Shown: positions 9,502 through 19,349 of the stretch, piece after piece
How the letters are laid out: each line of letters begins with the position of its first letter
Position numbering within the stretch: the first letter of the stretch is position 1
Assembly: GCF_001748145.1 (NCBI RefSeq)
Contig: NZ_BCQA01000001.1
Span: forward strand, 2,167,501-2,231,500
Origin: Bosea sp. BIWAKO-01
GTDB taxonomy: Bacteria > Pseudomonadota > Alphaproteobacteria > Rhizobiales > Beijerinckiaceae
DNA: 64,000 bases
Reading direction: 5' to 3'
The notes under the pieces: model-generated
The model's database searches: none
What the model saw: the letters and a program-made list of their open reading frames with translations, nothing else
Told to the model about the DNA's origin: nothing
Translations under genes and position numbers: made by a program

Positions 9502-10725
9502 ATGAAGGATCCTTCGTCCGTGTCACGCCAGAACTATCTCTTCACCAGCGAGTCCGTTTCAGAAGGTCATCCTGACAAGGTTTGCGACCGGATTTCCGAC
9601 GAGGTCGTCGATCTGTTCTTCAAGGAAGCCGTCAAGGCCGGGATGGATCCCGCCCAGGTGCGCGTTGCCTGCGAGACCCTGGCCACGACGAACCGCGTCG
9701 TCATCGCCGGTGAGGTCCGCACCTCGCTCGACGAGAAGGCGCTGAAGAGCAAGGTCAAGTCGGCAGCCCGCAAGGCGATCCGCGCGATCGGCTACGAGCA
9801 GGACGGCTTCCACTGGAAGAAGTGCAAGATCGACGTGCTGCTGCACTCGCAATCGGCCGACATTGCCCAGGGCGTCGACGCCGCCGGCAACAAGGAAGAA
9901 GGCGCGGGCGACCAGGGCATCATGTTCGGCTACGCCTGCCGCGAGACGCCCGAGCTGATGCCGGCGCCGATCTACTACGCCCATAAGATCCTCGAAGTCC
10001 TGGCCAAGGCCCGCCATGCGGGTGAAGGACCGGCCGCCAAGCTCGGCCCCGATGCCAAGAGCCAGGTCACTGTCAAGTACGAGAACGGCAAGCCGGTCGG
10101 CGTCACGCAGATCGTGCTCTCGACCCAGCATCTCGACGACTCGCTGAGCTCTGCGGATGTCCGCAAGATCGTCGAGCCGCATATCCGCGAGACGCTGCCC
10201 GAAGGCTGGATCTCGAAGGACACCGTCTGGCACGTCAATCCGACCGGCAAGTTCGTGATCGGCGGCCCTGATGGCGATGCCGGCCTCACCGGCCGCAAGA
10301 TCATCGTCGACACCTATGGCGGCGCTGCCCCGCATGGCGGTGGTGCATTCTCCGGCAAGGACCCGACCAAGGTCGATCGTTCGGCTGCCTACGCTGCGCG
10401 CTACCTCGCCAAGAACGTGGTTGCCGCCAAGCTCGCCGAGCGCTGCACGATCCAGCTCTCCTACGCCATCGGTGTTGCCAAGCCGCTCTCGATCTATGTC
10501 GACCTGCACGGCACCGGCAAGGTCGACGAAGCCAAGCTCGAAAAGGCTCTGGGCGAGGTGATGGATCTCAGCCCGCGTGGCATCCGCACCCATCTCAACC
10601 TCAACAAGGCGATCTATGCGAAGTCTGCCTCCTATGGCCATTTCGGCCGGAAGGCCGGTCGCGACGGCAGCTTCTCCTGGGAGAAGACCGACCTGATTGA
10701 CACGCTGAAGAAGGCCGTAGCCTGA
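9502..10725 (+). CDS. metK: S-adenosylmethionine synthetase MetK
   Basis: Makes SAM from methionine and ATP. This feeds the many SAM-dependent enzymes nearby (MiaB, TrmB, RsmG, HemE-pathway enzymes elsewhere). The 407-residue protein carries the family signatures [12 protein letters not shown] (about residues 133-144) and [16 protein letters not shown] (about 279-294), and the ATP-binding N-terminus [12 protein letters not shown]. The 141-base leader has two short hairpins (9375-9392 and 9426-9439) but nothing I can match to a known SAM riboswitch. A strong intrinsic terminator follows the gene at 10772-10800. Confidence 0.97.
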   Translation: MKDPSSVSRQNYLFTSESVSEGHPDKVCDRISDEVVDLFFKEAVKAGMDPAQVRVACETLATTNRVVIAGEVRTSLDEKALKSKVKSAARKAIRAIGYEQDGFHWKKCKIDVLLHSQSADIAQGVDAAGNKEEGAGDQGIMFGYACRETPELMPAPIYYAHKILEVLAKARHAGEGPAAKLGPDAKSQVTVKYENGKPVGVTQIVLSTQHLDDSLSSADVRKIVEPHIRETLPEGWISKDTVWHVNPTGKFVIGGPDGDAGLTGRKIIVDTYGGAAPHGGGAFSGKDPTKVDRSAAYAARYLAKNVVAAKLAERCTIQLSYAIGVAKPLSIYVDLHGTGKVDEAKLEKALGEVMDLSPRGIRTHLNLNKAIYAKSASYGHFGRKAGRDGSFSWEKTDLIDTLKKAVA

Positions 10726-10771
10726 TCCAGCGCGGATGTTATGACGGGGTTCGGTCTACCGGATCCCGGAG

Positions 10772-10800
10772 AGGCCGGAGCGATCTCGCTCCGGCCTTTT
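10772..10800 (+). terminator. Intrinsic terminator of metK
   Basis: An 11-bp perfect stem AGGCCGGAGCG/CGCTCCGGCCT (10772-10782 and 10787-10797) with a 4-base loop is followed by TTTTG. It lies 46 bases after the metK stop and separates it from trmB. Confidence 0.88.
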
Positions 10801-10832
10801 GCTTTCGCCGGTAACGACGGGGTTTTGGGATC

Positions 10833-11537
10833 ATGAGCGAAGAACGAGACCTGGAGAGAGATCTCGAACGAGCCTTCTTCGGTCGGCGCAAGGGCAAGCC
10901 TCTACGCGAAGGTCAAAGCGTGCTGATCGAGGGCACCCTGCCACGGCTGCGCCTGCCCGAAGGCGAGATCCTGGATCTGAAGGCGTTGTTTCCCAAGCCG
11001 GTTGAGGCGGTGCGGCTGGAGATCGGCTTTGGCGGCGGCGAGCATCTGCTCTCCCGCATGCGAGAGAGTCCGGAGATCGGCTTCATCGGCTGCGAGCCCT
11101 TCGTCAATGGCATGGCGAAGTTCCTGGCGGTGATCGAGCGGGAAGGCCTCACCAACGTCCGGCTCTGGGATGGCGATGCCGCGCTGATGCTGCCGCGCCT
11201 GCCGGAAGGCGGCCTCGATGCGATAGACCTGCTCTATCCCGATCCCTGGCCGAAGCGCAGGCAACGCAAGCGCCGTTTCGTCTCGGAGCGAACGCTCGCC
11301 CTGTTCGCACGGGCGCTGAGCAAGGGTGGGCGTTTCCGCTTCGCCAGCGATATCGACGACTATGTCGGCTGGACCTTGTCGCGGCTGCTGCACTCACCGG
11401 ATTTCGACTGGGCCGACGAGCGCGCCGACGACTGGCGCCAACCCTATCCGGGCTGGATCCGCACGCGTTACGAGGCCAAAGCCATCGCCGCCGGGCGCGT
11501 ACCGAGCTATCTCACTGCACGCCGTCGCGCATCCTGA
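10833..11537 (+). CDS. trmB: tRNA (guanine-N7-)-methyltransferase TrmB
   Basis: Methylates N7 of G46 in the tRNA variable loop with SAM as donor. The 234-residue protein has the SAM-binding motif LEIGFGGGEHL (about residues 64-74) and the family signature YPDPWPKRRQRKRRFV (about 136-151). It lies just downstream of metK, which makes its cofactor, although a strong terminator separates the two. Its last 26 bases overlap the end of the convergent DUF2336 gene. Confidence 0.95.
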   Translation: MSEERDLERDLERAFFGRRKGKPLREGQSVLIEGTLPRLRLPEGEILDLKALFPKPVEAVRLEIGFGGGEHLLSRMRESPEIGFIGCEPFVNGMAKFLAVIEREGLTNVRLWDGDAALMLPRLPEGGLDAIDLLYPDPWPKRRQRKRRFVSERTLALFARALSKGGRFRFASDIDDYVGWTLSRLLHSPDFDWADERADDWRQPYPGWIRTRYEAKAIAAGRVPSYLTARRRAS

Positions 11538-12600
11538 GGAAGCCGAGGACGCGCTGCGCCGTCACCGGCGTCAGGTTGCGGTAGTTCTGGCGGGCCCGCT
11601 CGACCGCAGGTGCCGATCTGCCATCGCCCTTGCGCAGGGTGATCAGGGCGCGAGTGGTCTCCCAGGACCAGCCAAGCCCCCGGCCGACGAGCAACACCGC
11701 ATCGCGATCCGGGCCGAGGATGATCTGCTCCGTCGCCTGCAGGCCGAGCCTCGCCAGGATGGCGACGCCGCAGATGGCGTGTTCGGTTGCACCCGAAGCG
11801 GCGAGCTCGGCGACCTTGGCCTCGTCGAGTTTGCCTTGGTCATGGAAGGCCTTGATATCGGCCAGCGCGGCGCTGAACTTGCCGAGATCGTCCTGAAGCT
11901 GGTCTTGCGCGGCGACAGCATCGGCGCTGCGCTCGACCGCGCGGTCGACCGCTCCGCCCATCGCCGGCTCGAACGTCGCAGCGAGCCTGCGGCGCGCCGA
12001 ATTCTTCGCAGCCAGCGTCAATTGCTCGACCAGCTCTGCCGGGATGTCGCTCCGGCTTCCCAGCGTCGCCTGCAGGCCATCATCCTGGACCGCGCGCATC
12101 ACCAGCACGCCCATGCCATGCCGCGAGAAGCGGGCGGACTGGTTGGCCGCAACCGCGTGGGTCACGACACGACCGCCCCGCAGGATCAGGAAATCCGTCA
12201 CCGGCTCAGCGAGATCCGGACGCTCGGTGATCGCGAGCATATGGTCGCGCCCCTTTGCGGCGGAGATCGCAACCAGATCCTGATCTGACAGCACGGGCGA
12301 GCCGACCAGAACCGGCCGCGCAACCGCGATCTCGTCGAGCGCAAGCTGGCGAACCACGCCGCCTGGCGCATTCGGCACGACGGACAGCCGCTCGGATAAT
12401 TCGACCCGCGCGCGGGTTTCGATGGCGCGGGCGAGCCTGCCGATCACCACGTCGAAGACGCTGATCTGGTCATCGCCCATCGTCGCGGCCGTACTGACGA
12501 AGAGATCGGTCAGACGCATCAGGATCTGGACGCGCTCATCGCCCGAGCCACGCGACATCGTCGCTTCAAGATCACGCAACAGCGCGCTGACCGAACTCAT
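11512..12600 (-). CDS. DUF2336 domain-containing protein
   Basis: A 362-residue, mostly helical alphaproteobacterial protein of unknown function. Residues from about 8 to 260 match the DUF2336 pattern as I remember it: an initial RGSGDERVQILMRLTDLF-like helix, then repeated two-helix units with acidic and leucine-rich faces (for example PVLSDQDLVAIS). This resembles a HEAT-like solenoid. There is no signal peptide or membrane helix. It is transcribed towards trmB and overlaps its 3' end by 26 bases. No function should be inferred beyond a possible protein-interaction scaffold. Confidence 0.8.
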   Translation of the reverse strand: MSSVSALLRDLEATMSRGSGDERVQILMRLTDLFVSTAATMGDDQISVFDVVIGRLARAIETRARVELSERLSVVPNAPGGVVRQLALDEIAVARPVLVGSPVLSDQDLVAISAAKGRDHMLAITERPDLAEPVTDFLILRGGRVVTHAVAANQSARFSRHGMGVLVMRAVQDDGLQATLGSRSDIPAELVEQLTLAAKNSARRRLAATFEPAMGGAVDRAVERSADAVAAQDQLQDDLGKFSAALADIKAFHDQGKLDEAKVAELAASGATEHAICGVAILARLGLQATEQIILGPDRDAVLLVGRGLGWSWETTRALITLRKGDGRSAPAVERARQNYRNLTPVTAQRVLGFLRMRDGVQ

Positions 12601-12756
12601 TACGCAACCTCTTTACGCACCATTGGCCGACGCTAGACGAGAAGAATGACCAGCCGGTTAGCGCAATTGCATAAAGCCGGACGCGGAAAGGAAGCACCAT
12701 TGCCGTTACATGGCGTTCCTTTCGACACCCTGCTTCCTGACAGGGCAGCTTTGATC

Positions 12757-12785
12757 TTGCATGCCCGGCCGTTGCGGACTAAATA
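12757..12785 (+). promoter_or_regulatory. Putative promoter of the rimP-nusA-infB operon
   Basis: TTGCAT (12757-12762) and TAAATA (12780-12785) are separated by exactly 17 bases and resemble sigma-70 -35 and -10 elements. Transcription would begin near 12792, giving a leader of about 105 bases before the rimP ATG at 12898. That leader contains the terminator hairpin at 12825-12854. Confidence 0.45.
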
Positions 12786-12824
12786 GCGACGCAACAGCTC
12801 TGGTTTCGGTGTAAGCCGATGATC

Positions 12825-12854
12825 AAGAGCGGGCCGGCCGGCCCGCTCTTTTTT
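12825..12854 (+). terminator. Intrinsic terminator in the rimP leader (candidate attenuator)
   Basis: A perfect 26-base palindrome (12825-12850; arms AAGAGCGGGCCGG and its complement) runs into TTTTTT (12849-12854). The T-tract faces rightward, towards rimP. No rightward gene ends upstream (the neighbouring DUF2336 gene is divergent), so it most likely acts on transcripts that would otherwise continue into rimP. Confidence 0.75.
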
Positions 12855-12897
12855 GTTGGCCGCAAGCCCTGCCGGAGCGAAGGCAGGCAGTCCGAAC

Positions 12898-13578
12898 ATG
12901 AACGAGCCGACAGCAGCAGATCAGGACAGGCGCGTAGTGACCGAAAGCGGTGTGGCCGCGCGTGTCGCTGCCATCATCGAGCCGGCGATCATCGATCTCG
13001 GCTACAGGCTGGTGCGCGTGCGCGTCTCCGGCCAGAACGGTTGCACCGTGCAGATCATGGCCGAACTCCCGGACGGCACGATGACCGTCGAGGGTTGCGA
13101 GGCGGTGAGCCAGGCGGTCTCGCCGGCGCTCGACGTCGACGATCCGATCCAGGCCGCGTATCATCTCGAGGTGTCGTCGCCGGGGATCGACCGGCCACTG
13201 GTGCGCCCGAGCGATTTCGCGCGCTGGTCCGGTCACCTTGCCAAGATCGACACGCACGAGCCGGTCGGCGGCCGCAAGCGCTTCCGCGGCATCCTGCGTG
13301 GCGTCGAGGGCGATACGGCCCTGCTCTCGCGCGACGATGCGAAGACCGAGGAGGAGCGCGACGTCGCGATTCCGATGAACGCCATTGGCGAAGCACGGCT
13401 TGTTCTGACCGACGCCCTGGTCACCGAATCACTGCGGCGGGGCAAGTCTGGCCTGCCGCCCGAGATGCCGCCGGCGGACGATATCGCCAGCCCTAAGAAG
13501 GGCAGGGGCAAATCACTGGGACCGCGCCCGGGTAAGCAGCCCAAGCCGGCTCCGCAGAACGACAACGAAGAGGAGTGA
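12898..13578 (+). CDS. rimP: Ribosome maturation factor RimP
   Basis: Assists maturation of the 30S ribosomal subunit. The 226-residue protein has the DUF150/RimP two-domain layout: an alpha/beta domain ending in the conserved [11 protein letters not shown] segment (about residues 95-105), then an SH3-like domain. The C-terminal 40 residues are Lys/Pro-rich. I chose ATG 12898; an in-frame TTG at 12853 lies inside the terminator T-tract and is unlikely. It heads the rimP-nusA-ylxR-infB operon, and nusA starts five bases after its stop. Confidence 0.93.
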   Translation: MNEPTAADQDRRVVTESGVAARVAAIIEPAIIDLGYRLVRVRVSGQNGCTVQIMAELPDGTMTVEGCEAVSQAVSPALDVDDPIQAAYHLEVSSPGIDRPLVRPSDFARWSGHLAKIDTHEPVGGRKRFRGILRGVEGDTALLSRDDAKTEEERDVAIPMNAIGEARLVLTDALVTESLRRGKSGLPPEMPPADDIASPKKGRGKSLGPRPGKQPKPAPQNDNEEE

Positions 13579-13583
13579 GCGTC

Positions 13584-15173
13584 ATGGCTGTTAGCGCCAA
13601 CAGGCTCGAACTGCTGCAGATCGCGGATGCCGTCGCCCGCGAGAAATCGATCGATCGGCAGATCGTCGTCGATGCGATGCAGGACGCCATCGCCAAGGCC
13701 GCTCGCTCGCGCTACGGCGCCGAGACAGACGTCCATGCCGAGATCAACACCAAGTCGGGCGAACTTCGCCTGGCGCGCCACCTCCAGGTCGTTGAGCAGG
13801 TCGAGAACACCTCGACCGAGATCACCCTGGCCGAGGCCAAGCGCCACAATCCGGCGGCCCAGGTCGGCGACGTCATCTCCGATCCCCTGCCGCCCTTCGA
13901 TTTCGGCCGCATCGCCGCTCAATCGGCCAAGCAGGTCATCGTGCAGAAGGTGCGCGAGGCCGAGCGCGATCGCCAGTATGACGAGTACAAGGATCGCATC
14001 GGCGAGATAGTCAACGGCGCAGTGAAGCGCGTCGAATACGGCAATGTCTTCGTCGATCTCGGCCGCGGTGAAGCCATCATCCGTCGCGACGAGATGATCC
14101 CGCGCGAGACCTTCAAGGTCGGCGACCGCGCCCGCGCCTATGTCTACGACGTGCGCCGCGAGCCGCGTGGCCCGCAAATCTTCTTGTCGCGCACGCATCC
14201 GCAGTTCATGGCCAAGCTGTTCGGCCAGGAAGTGCCGGAGATCTATGACGGCATCGTCGAGGTGAAGGCTGTCGCCCGCGACCCCGGCTCGCGTGCCAAG
14301 ATCGCGGTGATCAGCCGCGATTCCTCGATCGATCCCGTCGGCGCCTGCGTCGGCATGAGGGGCTCGCGCGTGCAGGCCGTCGTCGGCGAGCTGCAGGGCG
14401 AGAAGATCGACATCATTCCGTGGTCGCCGGATGTTGCGACTTTTGTCGTCAATGCACTGCAGCCGGCTGAGGTCGCGAAGGTCGTGCTCGACGAAGAGGC
14501 CGACAAGATCGAGGTCGTGGTTCCCGACGAGCAGCTCTCGCTCGCCATCGGCCGCCGCGGTCAGAATGTCCGCCTCGCCTCGCAGCTGACCGGCTGGGAC
14601 ATCGACATCCTGACCGAGGCCGAGGAATCGGAGCGCCGCCAGAAGGAATTCCTGCAGCGCACCGAGACCTTCATGAACGCGCTGAATGTCGACGAGACCG
14701 TCGGCCAGCTGCTGGCCTCGGAAGGCTTCCGCTCGGTCGAGGAGGTCGCTTATGTCGACCTCGCCGAACTGGCCACGATCGAAGGCTTCGACGAGGAGAC
14801 GGCGGGTGAGATCCAGTCGCGCGCACAGGAGTACCTGGCGACGGTGGAAGCCGAACTCGACGACAAGCGTCGTGCTTTGGGTGTCGAGGACGCATTGCGC
14901 GAAGTCGAAGGCATCACCACATCGATGATGGTCGCGCTCGGAGAGAACGATGTGAAGTCCGTCGAGGATCTGGCGGGCTGCGCGACCGACGATCTGGTCG
15001 GTTGGACCGAACGCAAGGATGGCGAAAGCACGCGCCATTCCGGCTATCTCGACGGGTTCGACCTGTCGCGTCAGGATGCGGAGGCCATCATCATGGCCGC
15101 GCGCATCAAGGCCGGCTGGGTCGAAGCTCCCGCCGAGGAGCCCGAGGCCGACAGCGAAGCGGCCGAGGCCTGA
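13584..15173 (+). CDS. nusA: Transcription termination/antitermination factor NusA
   Basis: Binds RNA polymerase and nascent RNA, affecting pausing, termination and antitermination. The 529-residue protein has the expected order: N-terminal polymerase-binding domain (to about 130), S1 domain (about 135-200, VNGAVKRVEYGNVFVDLG), two KH domains (about 230-345, with GMRGSRVQAVVGEL and AIGRRGQNVRLAS), and two C-terminal helix-hairpin-helix repeats. The ATG at 13584 follows GAGGAG at a good distance; GTG 13575 is an alternative. In E. coli NusA controls its own operon through leader terminators, which fits the hairpin upstream of rimP. Confidence 0.96.
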   Translation: MAVSANRLELLQIADAVAREKSIDRQIVVDAMQDAIAKAARSRYGAETDVHAEINTKSGELRLARHLQVVEQVENTSTEITLAEAKRHNPAAQVGDVISDPLPPFDFGRIAAQSAKQVIVQKVREAERDRQYDEYKDRIGEIVNGAVKRVEYGNVFVDLGRGEAIIRRDEMIPRETFKVGDRARAYVYDVRREPRGPQIFLSRTHPQFMAKLFGQEVPEIYDGIVEVKAVARDPGSRAKIAVISRDSSIDPVGACVGMRGSRVQAVVGELQGEKIDIIPWSPDVATFVVNALQPAEVAKVVLDEEADKIEVVVPDEQLSLAIGRRGQNVRLASQLTGWDIDILTEAEESERRQKEFLQRTETFMNALNVDETVGQLLASEGFRSVEEVAYVDLAELATIEGFDEETAGEIQSRAQEYLATVEAELDDKRRALGVEDALREVEGITTSMMVALGENDVKSVEDLAGCATDDLVGWTERKDGESTRHSGYLDGFDLSRQDAEAIIMAARIKAGWVEAPAEEPEADSEAAEA

Positions 15174-15187
15174 GTCAGGCGCGCGTG

Positions 15188-15916
15188 ATGAAAAGGCCGG
15201 AAGCGGCGCGGCCCGCGCACAAGGACGGCCCTGAGCGCAGCTGCGTCGTGACCCGCATGGTCAAGGCGCCGGAGGATCTGATCCGGTTCGTGGTCAGCCC
15301 CGACGGGGTTCTCACGCCGGATTTACGCCGCAAGCTTCCGGGCCGCGGCGTCTGGACGAGCCTCAGCGCGGCCACGGTCGCCGAGGCAATCAAGCGTAAG
15401 GCCTTCGAGCGCTCGCTCAAGACCAAGGTCACGATACCGCCTGATCTTGCCTCTATGATCGATGGCTTGATGCATCGCGACGCCGTCCAGGCGCTGGCCA
15501 TGGCCAACAAGGCGGGACTGGTTTCGTCCGGTTTTGCCAAGGTCGAGGCTTCTATCGGATCGGGGCGGCTCGCCGCGGTCATCGAAGCCAGCGATGGCGC
15601 CGAAGACGGCCGGCGCAAGATAGGACAGGCTCTCAGGCGGGTCGCGGCAGCGCGAGCCGAAGATGGGCTGAAGGTCCGAAAGACACCGGTTGTCGCGGAA
15701 TTCGCGGCGGCTGATTTGGAATTGGCGTTGGGGCGGTCACATGTGATACATGCGGCCCTTGCTCCGGGACCGGCGGCCGAGGGTTTCCTCTCCCGCTGGC
15801 GTCGGCTCGTCCGATACCGGACGGGCGATGCCGGTGCGTTGGGCCCGGAAAGCCCGACGGATTTCGACGAGACAGACGAACACACGACCGAACCGGCAGG
15901 ACCGAAAGCGGAATGA
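15188..15916 (+). CDS. YlxR (DUF448) RNA-binding protein with L7Ae-like C-terminus
   Basis: Conserved partner gene between nusA and infB. In the 242-residue protein the N-terminal YlxR domain (about residues 10-85) carries the CVVTR start and the LPGRGVW signature of this RNA-binding fold. The C-terminal part (about 95-190) resembles the L7Ae/L30e RNA-binding domain that alphaproteobacterial YlxR proteins carry as a fusion. The tail is acidic. The stop overlaps the infB start as ATGA. The molecular role is not well defined; a link to ribosome or nucleoid RNA functions is only inferred from context. The GTG at 15185 is an alternative start. Confidence 0.87.
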   Translation: MKRPEAARPAHKDGPERSCVVTRMVKAPEDLIRFVVSPDGVLTPDLRRKLPGRGVWTSLSAATVAEAIKRKAFERSLKTKVTIPPDLASMIDGLMHRDAVQALAMANKAGLVSSGFAKVEASIGSGRLAAVIEASDGAEDGRRKIGQALRRVAAARAEDGLKVRKTPVVAEFAAADLELALGRSHVIHAALAPGPAAEGFLSRWRRLVRYRTGDAGALGPESPTDFDETDEHTTEPAGPKAE

Positions 15917-18771
15917 GCGATACCAAAAACCCGGGCGACAAGACTTTGACGGTCAGCCCTCCGAAGACCCTGACGCTGAAGCGGCCGATCGAGCAGAGCA
16001 CGGTTCGGCAAAGCTTCTCGCATGGGCGCTCGAAGCAGGTCGTCGTCGAGGTCAAGCGCCGCGTCGGTGGGCCCGAAGTCAAGGAAGCGCCGGTGGCTCG
16101 CGCGCCGCAGCCCGCGGTGCAGCCTGCTGCCCCGCGTCCGGTCGTGCCTCAGCCGGCTCCCGCAGCTCCGAAGCCGAGCGGCATGCTTCTGCGCACCCTC
16201 TCGGACGACGAGAAGGATGCGCGTCAGCGCGCCCTGTCCGACTCGCGAGCCCGTGAGCTCGACGAGCGCCGTCAGGCCGAAGAGGAAGCCCGCCAGCGTG
16301 CGCTTGTTGCGGAGCGCGAACGGGCCGAGCGCGAGGCAGCCCTTGCCCGCCAGCGCGAGGAAGAAGAGCGCCGTCGTCAGGAAGACGAGCAGAAGCGTCG
16401 CGCCGAAGTCGCCGCTCGCCAGCGCGATGACGCCCAGGCCGCTCGTCCGGCAGCCCCCCAGCAGCCGCGTGATCAGGCCCCGGCCCCGGCCCCATCCGCT
16501 CCGCCGCAGCAGCAGGCGCAGCCGTCCCAGCCTTCAACCTATGCTCCCGCCGCACGGCCCGCATCCGGCCCGCGCGAGTTTGGTGCTGCACGTCCGCAGA
16601 TGCGCGACGTCGGTGCACGTCCGCCGCGGCTCGACTCGCGTCCTGCGCGGGTCGACGCGCCGCGTCCCCCCCGTGCCGGTGATCCGAGCGCTCCCGCAGA
16701 GCCGGCGGTCGTCCGTCCGGCCCGCCAGGCCCCCTCGGCCGGCGCCCCGCGCAGCCGTCCCGATGACGGTGAAGCCCGGCCGGCGTTCCGTCGTCCTGGC
16801 GGCGCTCCTGGCGCAGCCAATCGCGGTGCGCCCACTCCTGCCCCGAAGACGCCCAAGGCCGGTGAGAAGCCGCGTGGCCGCCTGACGCTCTCGACCGCTA
16901 CCGGCGGTGATGACGAGCGGACACGGTCGGTTGCAGCCTTCCGCCGCCGCGTCCAGCGCATGACCGGGCACCGTGCCTCGGACGTCGCCAAGGAACGCGT
17001 GATGCGTGAGGTGATCATCCCCGAGACGATCACCATCCAGGAACTCGCCAACCGCATGACCGAGCGTGGCGTCGACGTCATCCGCCTGCTGATGAAGCAG
17101 GGTGCGATGCACAAGATCACCGACGTGATCGACGCCGACACTGCTCAGCTCGTGGCCGAGGAAATGGGCCATACCGTCAAGCGCGTCGCCGAATCCGACG
17201 TGGAAGAAGGCTTGTTCGATACGCCCGACACCGATGAGATGCTGACGCAGCGTCCGCCGGTCGTGACGATCATGGGCCATGTCGACCACGGCAAGACCTC
17301 GCTGCTCGATGCGATCCGCCAGACTCATGTCGTGACCGGCGAAGCTGGTGGCATCACTCAGCATATCGGCGCCTATCAGGTGACGACGCCGACCGGCTCG
17401 AAGGTGACCTTCATCGATACCCCCGGCCACGCCGCCTTCACGGCGATGCGTGCGCGCGGCGCCAAGGTGACGGATATCGTCGTTCTCGTGGTGGCGGCCG
17501 ACGACGGCGTGATGCCGCAGACGGTCGAGGCCATCAACCACGCCAAGGCGGCCAAGGTTCCGCTGATCGTGGCGATCAACAAGATCGACAAGCCCGACGC
17601 CAATCCGGACCGCGTGCGGTCCGAGCTGCTGCAATACGAGATCCAGGTCGAGACGCTGGGCGGCGAAACGCTGGAAATCGAGGTTTCGGCCAAGACCGGC
17701 AAGAACCTCGACAGGCTTCTCGAGGCCATTTCGCTGCAGGCTGAACTGCTCGATCTCAAGGCCAACCCCGACCGCGCTGCCGAAGGCACCGTGATCGAGG
17801 CGAAGCTCGATCGTGGCCGCGGCCCGGTTGCCACCGTGCTCGTCCAGCGCGGCACGTTGCGCACCGGCGACATCGTCGTGGCCGGCTCGGAATGGGGCCG
17901 GGTGCGCGCTCTGATCGGCGACACCGGCGCCCAGATCAAGGAAGCGCCCCCGTCGCTCCCGGTCGAGGTTCTCGGTTTCAACGGTACACCTGAGGCCGGT
18001 GACCGCGTCGCGGTCGTCGAATCCGAAGCGCGGGCCCGCGAGATCACCGATTACCGTGAGCGCCAGAAGCGCGACCGCATCGCGGCACGTGGCGGTGGAT
18101 CGGGCGCAGGCCGCTCGCTCGCCGAAATGATGCGCGACCTCAAGGAAGGCGCCGGCCGCAAGGAATTCCCGCTTGTCGTCAAGGGCGACGTGCAGGGTTC
18201 GGTCGAGGCCATCGTCGGCACGCTCGAGAAGGTCGGCAACGACGAGGTGCGCGCACGCGTGCTTCAGTCCGGCGTCGGCGGCATCACCGAATCCGACATC
18301 ACGCTCGCCCAGGCTTCGGGCGCGGCCGTGATCGGCTTCAACGTGCGTGCCCACAAGGAAGCGCGCGAGGCGGCCGAACGGGCCGGCGTCGAAATCCGCT
18401 ACTACAACATCATCTACAACCTCGTGGATGACGTGAAGGCGGCGATGTCGGGCCTGCTGGCTCCGACGCTGCGCGAAACCATGCTCGGCAATGCCCAGAT
18501 CCTCGAGATCTTCAACGTCTCGAAGGTCGGCAAGATCGCCGGCTGCCGCGTCACCGACGGCACGATCGAACGCGGCGCCAATGTCCGCCTGATCCGCGAC
18601 AATGTCGTGGTTCACGAGGGCAAGCTCTCGCAGCTCAAGCGCTTCAAGGACGACGCCAAGGAAGTGGTTGCCGGCCAGGAATGCGGCATGTCCTTCGAGA
18701 ACTATCAGGACATGCGCGCTGGCGACGTGATCGAGTGCTATCGCGTCGAGGAGATCAAGCGGACGCTGTGA
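15913..18771 (+). CDS. infB: Translation initiation factor IF-2
   Basis: GTPase that delivers initiator fMet-tRNA to the 30S subunit and promotes subunit joining. Of 952 residues, the first 320 or so form a long low-complexity extension: an Arg/Glu-rich coiled-coil-like stretch (about 90-175) followed by Pro/Ala/Arg-rich sequence. Then come the IF2 N-terminal module (about 370-420), the G domain with G1 GHVDHGKT at about 454-461, G3 DTPGH and G4 NKID, then domains II, III and the C-terminal tRNA-binding domain. Such long N-termini are common in alphaproteobacterial IF-2. It is translationally coupled to ylxR. Confidence 0.97.
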   Translation: MSDTKNPGDKTLTVSPPKTLTLKRPIEQSTVRQSFSHGRSKQVVVEVKRRVGGPEVKEAPVARAPQPAVQPAAPRPVVPQPAPAAPKPSGMLLRTLSDDEKDARQRALSDSRARELDERRQAEEEARQRALVAERERAEREAALARQREEEERRRQEDEQKRRAEVAARQRDDAQAARPAAPQQPRDQAPAPAPSAPPQQQAQPSQPSTYAPAARPASGPREFGAARPQMRDVGARPPRLDSRPARVDAPRPPRAGDPSAPAEPAVVRPARQAPSAGAPRSRPDDGEARPAFRRPGGAPGAANRGAPTPAPKTPKAGEKPRGRLTLSTATGGDDERTRSVAAFRRRVQRMTGHRASDVAKERVMREVIIPETITIQELANRMTERGVDVIRLLMKQGAMHKITDVIDADTAQLVAEEMGHTVKRVAESDVEEGLFDTPDTDEMLTQRPPVVTIMGHVDHGKTSLLDAIRQTHVVTGEAGGITQHIGAYQVTTPTGSKVTFIDTPGHAAFTAMRARGAKVTDIVVLVVAADDGVMPQTVEAINHAKAAKVPLIVAINKIDKPDANPDRVRSELLQYEIQVETLGGETLEIEVSAKTGKNLDRLLEAISLQAELLDLKANPDRAAEGTVIEAKLDRGRGPVATVLVQRGTLRTGDIVVAGSEWGRVRALIGDTGAQIKEAPPSLPVEVLGFNGTPEAGDRVAVVESEARAREITDYRERQKRDRIAARGGGSGAGRSLAEMMRDLKEGAGRKEFPLVVKGDVQGSVEAIVGTLEKVGNDEVRARVLQSGVGGITESDITLAQASGAAVIGFNVRAHKEAREAAERAGVEIRYYNIIYNLVDDVKAAMSGLLAPTLRETMLGNAQILEIFNVSKVGKIAGCRVTDGTIERGANVRLIRDNVVVHEGKLSQLKRFKDDAKEVVAGQECGMSFENYQDMRAGDVIECYRVEEIKRTL

Positions 18772-18775
18772 TCCG

Positions 18776-18871
18776 TCATGGCCGGGCTTGTCCCGACCGC
18801 CTGACGATGACGAGCGCGCGCTCCTTCGCAGAACCTTGACGTCATGGCCGGGCCAAGCCCGGCCATGACGT
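18776..18871. repeat. Extragenic palindromic repeats between infB and rbfA
   Basis: Two copies of a GTCATGGCCGGGC-type motif lie in the 146-base gap. The first (about 18775-18812) reads into GACCGCCTGACG. The second is a perfect 15-bp inverted repeat ACGTCATGGCCGGGC (18839-18853) with its complement at 18857-18871 around a CAA loop, followed by TTTCT. A related element lies at 62491-62523. The second hairpin could also terminate the infB transcript. Confidence 0.7.
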
Positions 18872-18917
18872 TTCTACGATCCACGCTCATCCGGTCCGAG
18901 TCCGGAGAACGAGAACC

Positions 18918-19349
18918 ATGGCAAGACCAGCAAAACCCAGCGGCCCCTCGCAGCGACAACTGCGCGTCGGCGAACTCATCCGTCACGCACTGGCCGAGAT
19001 GCTAGCCCGCGGCGACATTCACGACGACGTGCTGGCGAAGCATGTCATCACCGTGCCGGAGGTGCGGCTCTCGCCCGATCTCAAGCTCGCGACGGCCTAC
19101 ATCATGCCGCTCGGCGGCAATGACATCGCGCCGGTCCTAAAGGCGCTCGATGGCCACAAGCGCTACATCCGGGGCGAGATCGCCCATCGGGTGAACCTGA
19201 AATACGCGCCTGATATCCGCTTCCGGCAGGATGAGAGCTTCTCGGAGGCCGAGCGCATCGATGCGCTGCTCGATTCCGAGACGGTGCGCCGCGACACGCT
19301 GCGCCAGCCCCTGAAGATCGACCAAGACGACCATCATGACGACGAATAG
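18918..19349 (+). CDS. rbfA: Ribosome-binding factor A
   Basis: A KH-fold protein that binds the pre-30S subunit and helps 16S rRNA processing. The 143-residue length and the segments [18 protein letters not shown] and [25 protein letters not shown] core identify the family. It lies 146 bases downstream of infB beyond a palindromic repeat and overlaps truB by 14 bases, so rbfA-truB is a translationally linked pair. Confidence 0.94.
   Translation: MARPAKPSGPSQRQLRVGELIRHALAEMLARGDIHDDVLAKHVITVPEVRLSPDLKLATAYIMPLGGNDIAPVLKALDGHKRYIRGEIAHRVNLKYAPDIRFRQDESFSEAERIDALLDSETVRRDTLRQPLKIDQDDHHDDE

Noticed and set aside
12601..12824. A tRNA gene ahead of rimP, as metY in E. coli
   Set aside because: No cloverleaf, T-loop GTTCRAN or CCA end can be recognised.
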